Assembly (NCBI GenBank): GCA_018268735.1
Contig: JAFDWA010000042.1
Span: 1 to 9,454 of the forward strand
Length of the DNA: 9,454 nt
Source of the DNA: Actinomycetota bacterium
GTDB lineage: Bacteria; Actinomycetota; Acidimicrobiia; Acidimicrobiales; Microtrichaceae
Direction of reading: 5' to 3'
Of the stretch, positions 1 to 5,912 are shown one piece after another. The number at the start of each line of letters is the position of its first letter. The stretch's first letter is position 1. The notes below the pieces were generated by a model, which searched no databases, was not told the origin of the DNA, and worked only from the letters and a program-made list of their open reading frames with translations. The position numbers and the translations under genes were made by a program.

Positions 1-1
1 G

Positions 2-925
2 ACGCAGGTGCAGGGGACCATCAACGGCTACGGCGAGCGGACCGGCAACGCCAACCTGATGACGGTCATCCCCGACCTCACCCTCAAGCTCGGCGTGGCG
101 ACCCTTCCGGAGGGTCGCCTGGAACGGCTCACCGCGGTGTCGCGCCACGTCGCGGAGCTCGTCAACCTGCCGCCGCACCCGGCGGACCCCTACGTCGGGT
201 CCTCGGCGTTCGCCCACAAGGGGGGACTGCACACCTCGGCGCTCGGCAAGGTCGGCGGTGCCTCCTACGAGCACATCGACCCGACGATCGTCGGCAACCG
301 GACCCGGGTGCTCGTGTCGGACCTCGGCGGCCGGGCCGGCATGACGATGAAGGCGGCGGAGCTCGGCGTGGCGCTCGACGCTCCCGCGGCCGCCGCGTTG
401 TCCGAGCGGCTCAAGGTGCTCGAGTCGGAGGGCTTCGTGTTCGAGGCGGCCGACGCGTCGCTCGAGCTGCTGATGCGACGCGCGACCGGTTGGGAGCAGG
501 ACTTCTTCCGCGTCGAGGCGTACCGCGTCTCCAGCTACCACCGTGAGGTCGACGCTGCAGCCGAGGCCCCGGCGGTCGACCTCTCGACCGAGGCCACGGT
601 GAAGCTCTGGGTCCGCGACGACCGCCTCGCCGCGGTCGGCGAGGGCAACGGCCCGGTGAACGCTCTCGACGCAGCGCTGCGGAACGCGCTCAACGGCCGA
701 CACCCAGCACTGGAGCGGATCCACCTCACCGACTTCAGGGTGCGGGTGCTGGACGGATCGACGACCCCCGGCCTGACCGACACGGGCTCGGTGGTGAGGG
801 TGCTGATCGACTTCACCGACGGCGACCGGACGTGGACCACGACAGGGGTGTCGCCGAACATCATCGAGGCCTCCTGGCAGGGACTCACCGACGGCATCGT
901 GTTCGGCCTGCTGCACGCAGGCTGA
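2..925 (+). CDS. cimA: (R)-citramalate synthase, C-terminal part (5' end outside window)
   Basis: The gene enters from the left edge and is open in frame from base 2, so about 307 C-terminal residues are visible of a protein usually near 530. The first visible residues, TQVQGTINGYGERTGNANL, are the typical citramalate synthase form of the HMGL-like (LeuA-type) TIM-barrel motif. SSAFAHKGGLH follows at visible residues 67-77. The last 100 or so residues (from VKLWVRDD to the end) are a LeuA allosteric/dimerisation domain, with the conserved tail TTTGVSPNIIEASWQGL. Members condense pyruvate with acetyl-CoA to (R)-citramalate in the cytoplasm, the first step of threonine-independent isoleucine synthesis, and are commonly inhibited by isoleucine through this C-terminal domain. 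2-isopropylmalate synthase is the main alternative, but the GYGERTGNANL form and the tail favour CimA. The catalytic N-terminal metal-binding part cannot be inspected here. Confidence 0.93.
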   Translation, partial: TQVQGTINGYGERTGNANLMTVIPDLTLKLGVATLPEGRLERLTAVSRHVAELVNLPPHPADPYVGSSAFAHKGGLHTSALGKVGGASYEHIDPTIVGNRTRVLVSDLGGRAGMTMKAAELGVALDAPAAAALSERLKVLESEGFVFEAADASLELLMRRATGWEQDFFRVEAYRVSSYHREVDAAAEAPAVDLSTEATVKLWVRDDRLAAVGEGNGPVNALDAALRNALNGRHPALERIHLTDFRVRVLDGSTTPGLTDTGSVVRVLIDFTDGDRTWTTTGVSPNIIEASWQGLTDGIVFGLLHAG

Positions 926-926
926 C

Positions 927-932
927 TACCGT
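927..932 (+). promoter_or_regulatory. Candidate -10 box (TACCGT) for a leaderless start at 942
   Basis: TACCGT fits the actinobacterial TAnnnT -10 pattern and ends 9 nt before the ATG at 942. That would put the transcription start at or within a few bases of the start codon. There is no Shine-Dalgarno sequence in the 16-nt gap after cimA, which agrees with leaderless translation. No good -35 box is seen, which is common in such GC-rich genomes. The box begins two bases after the cimA stop codon. Confidence 0.4.
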
Positions 933-941
933 TGGCCGACG

Positions 942-1469
942 ATGGCTGCGCCCAAGTACGTCCCCACCTCGCCGACCGGCATCGTCCGGTCCTACCACTC
1001 GTCGCCGAGGCGCCCGACACCGTGGATGGCAGGGCGTCCCGGTGAGCTCTCCGGGCGTCAGCCGCTGGGTGAGCAGCTCGGCGACCCGGGTCCCGACCCC
1101 GGCTACGCGCTCAAGCTCGCGGCATCGTTCCGCGGGCAGCTCACGCTGCATCCCGACGAGTCCGAGGCCGATGCGCTGTCGGGTGCCACCGCGATCGCGA
1201 TGAAGCGGGCAGGTCTACGGGGGCGTGCGCCGGTCATCCACGACGTGCGCGTCGGTCTCGGCATCTGGGGCTTCCTCGACGACCGTCCGGCCGACGAGCT
1301 GGTGCAGCTGCGCACCGAGTGGTTCGAGGAGGTGCACCACCCGCACCACTACCCGCAGCGTCGCCGGATCGCGGATGCCGCTCCCGATGCGCTCCTGGTG
1401 CTGGCACACGAGGAGATCCTTCGTCGTCACGCCGAGGACTGGCGCGGCTGCCTCGACCTGTCGGTCTGA
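942..1469 (+). CDS. Conserved protein of unknown function (175 aa)
   Basis: This is a soluble-looking 175-residue protein with no signal peptide or membrane segment. The N-terminal 50 residues are rich in Pro, Arg and Gly (SYHSSPRRPTPWMAGRPGEL, then GDPGPDPGYALKLA). The remainder looks helical, with two compact motifs: GRAPVIHDVRVGLGIWGFLD around residues 94-113 and WFEEVHHPHHYPQRRRIADA around 126-145. The second is strikingly His-rich (HHPHH) and could bind metal, but that is only an inference. From memory, proteins with the same YxSPPRRPxxWxAxRPGEL...GPDxGYALKLA layout recur as hypotheticals in high-GC actinobacteria, so the gene looks conserved rather than spurious. ATG at 942 is chosen because the likely -10 box lies just upstream and the conserved-looking N-terminus begins there. 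It sits 16 nt after cimA and converges on the L,D-transpeptidase gene. Confidence 0.8.
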   Translation: MAAPKYVPTSPTGIVRSYHSSPRRPTPWMAGRPGELSGRQPLGEQLGDPGPDPGYALKLAASFRGQLTLHPDESEADALSGATAIAMKRAGLRGRAPVIHDVRVGLGIWGFLDDRPADELVQLRTEWFEEVHHPHHYPQRRRIADAAPDALLVLAHEEILRRHAEDWRGCLDLSV

Positions 1470-1482
1470 ACCCGGATCAGAC
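1464..1482. terminator. Small inverted repeat at convergent stop codons, possible bidirectional terminator
   Basis: GTCTGA (1464-1469) and TCAGAC (1477-1482) form a perfect 6-bp stem with a 7-nt loop. The left arm contains the TGA stop of the unknown gene, and the right arm contains the reverse-strand TGA stop of the L,D-transpeptidase gene. The stem is short and no T-run follows on either side, so intrinsic termination would be weak. Its exact placement between convergent genes is the main support. Confidence 0.35.
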
Positions 1483-2430
1483 AGCGATGTCGATCGGCGT
1501 CCCCAACGGGATGAGCGACGCGATCTTCAGGATCTGCTCGTTCGGGATGCGGATGCAGCCGTTCGACACGTTCTGGCCCACGAGCTCCGGACGGTTCGTG
1601 CCGTGCAGCGCGATCACCGGGGCGCCGTTGTCGAACTCGTCGATCTGCTCGCTGTAGGCGTTGGTCGGGAGGATCATCGGGCCGTAGGCGCCCTGCGGGT
1701 TGGACTGCGGGAGCTTGTTGGTGATGAAGAAGCGGCCGGTCGGCGTGTGGGTCTCGGGCTTGCCGATGACCACCGGCGTGCTGAGCACGGCAGTGGACCC
1801 CTGGTAGAGGGTGAGCGTCCGGGTGCCGAGTCGCAGGTCGAGGTGGTAGTCCGTGTTCGACATCGTCACGTCGTCCACCGTGACGTAGCCGGGGGTGCCG
1901 TTGGGTCGGACCGGGATCTCGACCTTCAACCAGTCGCCGTGGCGCTCGGTGACGAGCATCACGAACGGATCGCCCTGAGGTGTCGGGTTGTTGAAGCTCC
2001 ACCCGGTGGCTGCCACGTAGCGGCCCTGGATCGGGTAGTCGGATCGGGGGAGGGCTGATCGCGGCGGCATCGTGGACTGGCTGCTCGGCGGCGGGGGGTT
2101 CTCCCACTCCTCGACGGGCTTCATCGTGTCCCAGCCGGCGGGCGGATCCGCGTGCACGACGATGGTGGGCTGCTTCGCCGTGGCGATCCACGCCTGGGTC
2201 GCCGGCCACGGCGCCAGCGAGGTGGTGGTGCTCTTCGGTGCTGTGGTGGTCGTCGTCGCGAAGTCGCCGCGAGGCCACGCTGCAGCGCCGACCACGACGA
2301 TGACTGCGGCGGCCAACGTCGCTGCCATCGCCACCGTGCGACGTCGGGTGGGCCTGGTGCCTGCACGCCGCCGGGTGAGGCGGGGATCGGTCGACGTCTC
2401 GTCGGCCGCGTCGGGTCGGTCCTCGTCCAT
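1477..2430 (-). CDS. Membrane-anchored or secreted L,D-transpeptidase (YkuD domain)
   Basis: This 317-residue protein has a short charged cytoplasmic N-terminus, one hydrophobic segment at about residues 33-52 (an uncleaved anchor or a signal peptide), and a Thr/Pro-rich wall-spanning linker (TTTTTAPKSTTTS). A likely SH3-like beta domain follows (around SDYPIQGRYVAATG to PNGTPGYVTVDDV). The YkuD catalytic domain at the C-terminus holds His276 in ALHGTN and the nucleophile Cys292 in SNGCIRI. Enzymes of this family form 3-3 cross-links in peptidoglycan, or attach proteins to it, and are the carbapenem-sensitive, penicillin-tolerant class. The frame stays open upstream to 2553, but that would overlap gltX. 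ATG at 2430 follows a TACGAT box and gives a normal N-terminus. It converges with the unknown gene and diverges from gltX. The domain is certain; the exact substrate is not. Confidence 0.92.
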   Translation of the reverse strand: MDEDRPDAADETSTDPRLTRRRAGTRPTRRRTVAMAATLAAAVIVVVGAAAWPRGDFATTTTTAPKSTTTSLAPWPATQAWIATAKQPTIVVHADPPAGWDTMKPVEEWENPPPPSSQSTMPPRSALPRSDYPIQGRYVAATGWSFNNPTPQGDPFVMLVTERHGDWLKVEIPVRPNGTPGYVTVDDVTMSNTDYHLDLRLGTRTLTLYQGSTAVLSTPVVIGKPETHTPTGRFFITNKLPQSNPQGAYGPMILPTNAYSEQIDEFDNGAPVIALHGTNRPELVGQNVSNGCIRIPNEQILKIASLIPLGTPIDIAV

Positions 2431-2439
2431 AGGTCGCCC

Positions 2440-2445
2440 ATCGTA
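2440..2445 (-). promoter_or_regulatory. Candidate -10 box (TACGAT) for leaderless L,D-transpeptidase transcript
   Basis: Read on the minus strand, TACGAT matches the TAnnnT consensus well and ends 9 nt before the ATG at 2430. The 9 nt between them carry no clear Shine-Dalgarno sequence. The box shares the 61-bp divergent region with the gltX -10 box. Confidence 0.45.
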
Positions 2446-2477
2446 GGGAGGCGGCCGGCCGATCAGACGGCAGCCGG

Positions 2478-2483
2478 TAGCGT
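2478..2483 (+). promoter_or_regulatory. Candidate -10 box (TAGCGT) for leaderless gltX transcript
   Basis: TAGCGT ends 8 nt before the GTG start at 2492, the same geometry as at the other two promoters in this window. No purine-rich ribosome-binding site lies between box and start. A 10-bp GC palindrome, CGGCCGGCCG (2452-2461), lies between this box and the divergent one. It could be an operator, but it may be compositional. Confidence 0.4.
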
Positions 2484-2491
2484 GCACAGGC

Positions 2492-3910
2492 GTGACGAGC
2501 CCCCTGCGACCCGTCGACGGGCCGGTACGAGTCCGCTTCGCTCCGGCCCCCACCGGCTACCTGCACCTCGGCAGTGCACGGGCAGCGCTGTTCAACTGGC
2601 TGACTGCCCGCCACCTCGGTGGGAGCTTCCTCCTCCGCATCGAGGACACCGATCTGGAGCGATCCCAGCAGGAGCTCGTGGACGTGGTCTTCGAAGCGCT
2701 CGAGTGGATGGGACTCGACTGGGACGAGGCGCCGGTGCTGCAGTCGACTCGTGGCGACGCCCATCGCGCCGCGGTGCACCAGCTCGTCGCCGATGGTCGT
2801 GCCTACTGGTCGGACCCGGTCCCGGAGTCCGAACGCGAGCGCACCGGCGGCCGTCCGTACGACCCGGCGGACCGCGAGCGCGGGCTCGGCCCAGGAGAGG
2901 GCCGAGCCGTGCGGTTCCGCACCCCCGACGAGGGGGTGACGCGTTGGGAGGACCTGATCCGTGGTGAGATCAGCTTCGACAACGCGACCATCGAGGACTT
3001 CGTGCTGCTCCGCGCGGACGGGTCACCGACCTTCTTCGTCGCCAACGCGGTGGACGACCACGACATGGCCGTCACCCACGTGATCCGTGGCGAGGACCTC
3101 ATCAACGTCACGCCGAAGCAGCTCCTGCTGCGTTCGGCGCTCGGCCAGACCGAGCCGATCGTGCTCGGCCACATGCCGCTGATCGTCAACGAGCAGCGCA
3201 AGAAGCTGTCGAAGCGCCGCGACGACGTGTCCCTGCTCGACTACCGCGACCGGGGGTTCCTCGCCGAGGCGATGGTGAACTACCTGGCGCTGCTCGGCTG
3301 GGGGTCGACCGACGGCTCCGAGATCTGGTTCGACCCGCTGCGGGAGCTGCCGCCGCTGTTCGACATCCGGGAGGTCAACGACTCGTCGGCGTTCTTCGAC
3401 GCGAAGAAGCTCCTCTTCGTCAACGCAGAGCACCTGCGGGCGTTGGGTCCCGCTGCGTTCGCTGAGCGGACCCGTCCCTACATGGAGCGGCAGGTGTGGG
3501 CCGATCGCTTCCACGCCGGCCTGTTCGGTCGGATCGCGGCCGAGGTGCAGAAGCGCGTCGAGACCCTGGCGGAGGCTCCCGGGTGCGTGGAGTTCCTGTT
3601 CCTCGCCGATCCGGAGGTGGACGAGGCGTCGTGGGCCAAGGCGATGGTGCCCGATGCAGCGGAGTGGCTCGATGCCGTGATCGACGCAGCCACGGACTGG
3701 TCGTGGGAGTCCGCTGAGCTGCACGAGCGGACCTTCGAGCTCGCCGAGCGCCTCGGGGTGGGGCGCAAGCGCTTCCAGGCGCCGATCCGCGTCGCCCTCA
3801 CCGGACGCCTCGTCGGATTGCCGCTGTTCGAGTCCATGGAGGTCCTCGGTCGCGAGGAGGTGCTTCGGCGGCTGCGCACGGCCCGGGAGCGTCTGGGTGG
3901 GGACGGCTGA
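2492..3910 (+). CDS. gltX: Glutamyl-tRNA synthetase (class I, non-zinc form)
   Basis: This 472-residue enzyme charges tRNA-Glu with glutamate in the cytoplasm. The class I signatures are clear: the HIGH-equivalent HLGS at residues 25-28 inside FAPAPTGYLHLGSARAALFN, LRIEDTD shortly after, and the KMSKS-equivalent KLSKR at 238-242. The length is normal for bacterial GluRS (about 470-490). The C-terminal third is the helical anticodon-binding domain. The stretch around residues 105-130 (YWSDPVPESERERTGGRPYD), where E. coli GluRS carries zinc-binding cysteines, has none. The only Cys I see in the protein is in APGCVEF. Most actinobacteria lack GlnRS, so the enzyme may also load tRNA-Gln for GatCAB amidation; that is inference. 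GTG at 2492 is preferred because the catalytic motif sits at its usual distance and a -10 box lies just upstream. The DUF218 gene starts inside its 3' end. Confidence 0.97.
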   Translation: MTSPLRPVDGPVRVRFAPAPTGYLHLGSARAALFNWLTARHLGGSFLLRIEDTDLERSQQELVDVVFEALEWMGLDWDEAPVLQSTRGDAHRAAVHQLVADGRAYWSDPVPESERERTGGRPYDPADRERGLGPGEGRAVRFRTPDEGVTRWEDLIRGEISFDNATIEDFVLLRADGSPTFFVANAVDDHDMAVTHVIRGEDLINVTPKQLLLRSALGQTEPIVLGHMPLIVNEQRKKLSKRRDDVSLLDYRDRGFLAEAMVNYLALLGWGSTDGSEIWFDPLRELPPLFDIREVNDSSAFFDAKKLLFVNAEHLRALGPAAFAERTRPYMERQVWADRFHAGLFGRIAAEVQKRVETLAEAPGCVEFLFLADPEVDEASWAKAMVPDAAEWLDAVIDAATDWSWESAELHERTFELAERLGVGRKRFQAPIRVALTGRLVGLPLFESMEVLGREEVLRRLRTARERLGGDG

Positions 3911-4529
3911 CAAGCGGCGCGGCAAGCGCCGGCAGCGTCGTCGCTGGGTGTGGCGCACCGGGGCGTTCGTGCTGCTCGCCCTGGTGCTCTACGTCGCGGT
4001 GACCTTCCTCCAGGTCGTCGCAGCGGCCCGTGCCGAGGACACCGACCGCTCGGATGCCATCGTCGTGCTCGGCGCCGCGCAGTACGACGGTCGACCGTCG
4101 CCGGTGCTGCGTGAGCGCCTCGACCACGCGCTGGCGCTGTACCGGTCCGGTGTGGCGTCGCGCATCGTGCTGACCGGCGGCAAGCGGGCGGGCGACCGCT
4201 TCACCGAGGCGTATTCGGGCTACCGATACCTCGCCGGGAAGGGGGTGCCGACCTCGGACCTGGTCGTGGTCACCGACGGGTCGAGCACCTGGGACTCGCT
4301 GCGTGCCGCGGAGCGGGTGCTGCGGCGGGCCGGCGCCGGCCGGGTGACGTTGGTGTCCAACGGCTACCACGCACTGCGGCTCCGGGGGATCGCCGGCGAG
4401 ATCGGCCTCGACGCGGGAGTGTCGCCGACCGGTGGGTCGGCGACACTCCCGGAGCTGCTGCGCGAGACGGGCCTCGTCGCGATCGGCAGGGTCGTGGGCT
4501 ACGGGCGGTTGCTCCGTGTGAGCGGCTGA
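3897..4529 (+). CDS. DUF218 / YdcF-SanA-ElyC family membrane protein
   Basis: This 210-residue protein has a very basic N-terminus (DKRRGKRRQRRRW), one transmembrane segment at about residues 21-43, and a DUF218 domain. The domain signatures are DAIVVLGAAQYDGRPSPVL, RIVLTGGKRAGDRFTEA, SSTWDSLRAAE and VTLVSNGYHALR. The positive N-terminus predicts a single anchor with the domain outside the membrane. E. coli relatives SanA and ElyC affect envelope integrity and precursor lipid use, and YdcF binds S-adenosylmethionine, but the biochemical role of this family is unsettled. GTG at 3897 overlaps gltX by 14 nt. It is supported by GGGAG at 3885-3889, 7 nt upstream, so it is probably co-transcribed and translated from within the gltX end. 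The codons for Ala173 to Pro185 form a perfect 17-bp hairpin (separate entry). It converges with the secreted helical-protein gene 34 bp away, where I see no convincing terminator. Confidence 0.9.
   Translation: MGTADKRRGKRRQRRRWVWRTGAFVLLALVLYVAVTFLQVVAAARAEDTDRSDAIVVLGAAQYDGRPSPVLRERLDHALALYRSGVASRIVLTGGKRAGDRFTEAYSGYRYLAGKGVPTSDLVVVTDGSSTWDSLRAAERVLRRAGAGRVTLVSNGYHALRLRGIAGEIGLDAGVSPTGGSATLPELLRETGLVAIGRVVGYGRLLRVSG
4414..4451. repeat. Perfect 17-bp inverted repeat inside the DUF218 gene
   Basis: Bases 4414-4430 are the exact reverse complement of 4435-4451, separated only by GGTG (4431-4434). The arm contains GGGAGTGTCGCCGACC. It lies 76 nt before the DUF218 stop codon and encodes A-G-V-S-P-T-G-G-S-A-T-L-P. 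As RNA or as extruded DNA it would be very stable. No T-run follows on either strand. I see no second copy of the arm sequence elsewhere in the window. Confidence 0.9.
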
Positions 4530-4563
4530 GGTGGTGCTCCCTTCAGCGCCTGCGCAGCGACGC

Positions 4564-5394
4564 TCACCTGCCGAGCGCCACGAGCACCTGCACTGCGTGC
4601 GCCTCGGCGGCGGCGAGGTCTCTCCTGGTCGAGCGGAGGTCGGTGCGGGCAGCGACCATCGCCGCCCTCGTCGGAGCGAGGTCCTGCTGCGGCTGCAGAC
4701 CCGGAACCGCAGCAACCGCCCCGCTGATGGTGGGCGGTTGCCCGAGCGTGGCGTCCGCCGCAGCGAGCGACTGGTCCATCGCTGCCAGTGCGGCCTGCGC
4801 CGCGGGGTTCTGGCCGACGATCGACGCCAGGTCGCCGGAGATCCGTCCCAGCTCCCCACGTGCGGATCCGAGGCGGTCCGCCGCCTCGATGGTGTGCGTC
4901 TGGGGCACCCGCAGTGCGTAGACCCGGTAGTCGAAGAAGATCGACTGCACGTCGGAGGTGAGCGCGGACCGGTCCGTGTAGCACGTGGTGGCGATCTTCT
5001 CTCCGAGGGAGCTGAGACCCGACGAGGCGCTCTGCAGCGCAGCGGTCTGGGCGGCGTTCAGCTGGTAGGGATCGCCGGCCCGACCGAGCGCCGCCTGGAG
5101 ATCGGCGAGGGTGGCCTGGCGGCGGGCGACCTCGGCGGCCGCACGTGCCTTCGCTCCGTCAGCCGGGATGCAGCGGGCGGTCGGTGTCGTCGTTGCCGGC
5201 GACGCTCCTGCGACCGCAGGGAGTGCCACCGGCGCGACGCCCAGCCCGAGTCCGACGACCAGCGCCGCTGCGGTTCGGCCCAGTCGCTGACGACGCCTCG
5301 GAGGGCGTGCGTGGCTGCTGCGGCGCCCTGCCCTCGGCGCGGTGCTGGTGTCGGTGCTGGTGCTGGTGCTGGTGCTGGTGTCGGTGTCCATCAT
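4564..5394 (-). CDS. Secreted alpha-helical protein of unknown function
   Basis: This is a 276-residue protein. The N-terminus is unusual: MMDT followed by Asp/Ser-Thr dipeptide repeats (residues 3-18) encoded by a hexamer microsatellite, then a basic stretch (about 21-40). The hydrophobic core at about 41-60 ends in a plausible signal peptidase I site after Ala64 (AGA|SP). It has Arg pairs but no clean Tat motif. The mature part is Ala/Leu-rich and probably coiled-coil, with two cysteines (Cys75, Cys138) that could form a disulfide. The most distinctive motif is DYRVYALRVPQTH at 155-167. From memory this recurs in secreted hypothetical proteins of actinobacteria; no function is known to me. 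ATG at 5394 overlaps the lipoprotein stop as ATGA and has AGGAAGG (5401-5407) 6 nt upstream, so translation is coupled and the start is well supported. An adjacent second ATG (5391) is possible. The pairing suggests a shared envelope role. Confidence 0.82.
   Translation of the reverse strand: MMDTDTSTSTSTSTDTSTAPRAGRRSSHARPPRRRQRLGRTAAALVVGLGLGVAPVALPAVAGASPATTTPTARCIPADGAKARAAAEVARRQATLADLQAALGRAGDPYQLNAAQTAALQSASSGLSSLGEKIATTCYTDRSALTSDVQSIFFDYRVYALRVPQTHTIEAADRLGSARGELGRISGDLASIVGQNPAAQAALAAMDQSLAAADATLGQPPTISGAVAAVPGLQPQQDLAPTRAAMVAARTDLRSTRRDLAAAEAHAVQVLVALGR
5341..5388. repeat. Hexanucleotide tandem repeat (GGTGCT/GGTGTC, eight units)
   Basis: Eight consecutive 6-bp units run from 5341 to 5388: five GGTGCT and three GGTGTC. 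On the minus strand they encode Ser-Thr and Asp-Thr dipeptides just after the start of the secreted helical protein. Gain or loss of units keeps the reading frame and only changes the length of the N-terminus. Confidence 0.9.
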
Positions 5395-5795
5395 GGGTTG
5401 CCTTCCTGGTCGTGGTCGAGTGCGTCCTGTGCCTGTTGGGTCGCTGCATCGGCGGCGTCGAGCGTCGAGGAGACGGCGCTCAGCCGGTTGCGGATGCTGC
5501 TGGCCGAGGTGTCGGCGCCTGCAGCGCTCGGCGTCGATGCGCCGGTCGGAGCGGAGCCCTGCGTTGCGTCACCCGCGCTCGTCGCAGCTGTACTCGGTGC
5601 TGCTCGGGTCGGTGCCGCTGCGGCCGGTGCCGATGGATCGAGCGACTCCGTCGCAGTTGGGGACGCAGAGACGGTGCTCCCGGCACCGGAGGCGGTCGAG
5701 CCGCAGCCGGTGGCCAGCAGGATCACCGCTGCGACGATGCACGCCCACCGGAGCGGGTGAAGGGAGCGGATCGGGGATGGGGGACTCGTGGTCAT
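5391..5795 (-). CDS. Small Ala/Ser/Thr/Pro-rich lipoprotein
   Basis: This 134-residue protein has a lipoprotein signal peptide. A short N-region (MTTSPPSPIRSLHPLRW) is followed by a hydrophobic stretch (ACIVAAVILLATGC) with Cys31 as the likely lipidated residue. The lipobox ATGC departs from the usual L at -3. The middle (about 32-98) is low-complexity A/S/T/P, typical of a wall-spanning spacer. The last 36 residues (SSIRNRLSAVSSTLDAADAA onward) look helical and end in DHDQEGNP. The frame is open upstream to 5885, but a start at 5795 places the signal peptide correctly. A further ATG at 5807 would add only MLCH. A weak GATGCT box (5803-5808, minus) sits 7 nt before 5795. The stop overlaps the secreted helical-protein start as ATGA, so the two products are made together. 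Function unknown. Confidence 0.78.
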   Translation of the reverse strand: MTTSPPSPIRSLHPLRWACIVAAVILLATGCGSTASGAGSTVSASPTATESLDPSAPAAAAPTRAAPSTAATSAGDATQGSAPTGASTPSAAGADTSASSIRNRLSAVSSTLDAADAATQQAQDALDHDQEGNP

Positions 5796-5856
5796 GTGAC
5801 AGAGCATCGACGGACCGGATTGGCGGGCGACGATGGAAGTGTCAGGAGATCGTGAG

Positions 5857-5874
5857 CCCGCGGGCGACCGCGAG
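5857..5874 (-). terminator. Candidate hairpin downstream of recD
   Basis: On the minus strand CTCGCGG, loop TCGC, then CCGCGGG gives a 7-bp stem with one G-T wobble, 38 nt after the recD stop. No T-run follows, so it is a weak candidate. Its position between recD and the lipoprotein gene, in the 117-bp gap 5796-5912, is the main support. I see nothing else notable in that gap. Confidence 0.3.
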
Positions 5875-5912
5875 GTGCTCGTCACCCACGCAGCGGGCGA
5901 CGAGCCGACCGA

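Noticed and set aside
1427..2779. 450-codon minus-strand frame across the L,D-transpeptidase and gltX start
   Set aside because: It is His/Arg-rich with no domain, conflicts with two genes carrying clear catalytic motifs, and spans the divergent promoter region.
4530..4563. Possible terminator in the convergent gap after the DUF218 gene
   Set aside because: The only self-complementary element is the short CTGCGCAG. There is no long stem and no T-run.
3023..4859. Long minus-strand frames antisense to gltX and the DUF218 gene (3023-3958 and 3798-4859)
   Set aside because: The plus-strand frames have complete class I synthetase and DUF218 signatures. The antisense products are Arg/His-rich without motifs.
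4531..5760. 409-codon open frame on the plus strand, antisense to the lipoprotein and secreted protein
   Set aside because: The composition is low-complexity (Arg/Ala/Gly with GAGAGAG from the microsatellite). The minus-strand genes have signal peptides, ribosome-binding sites and an ATGA junction.
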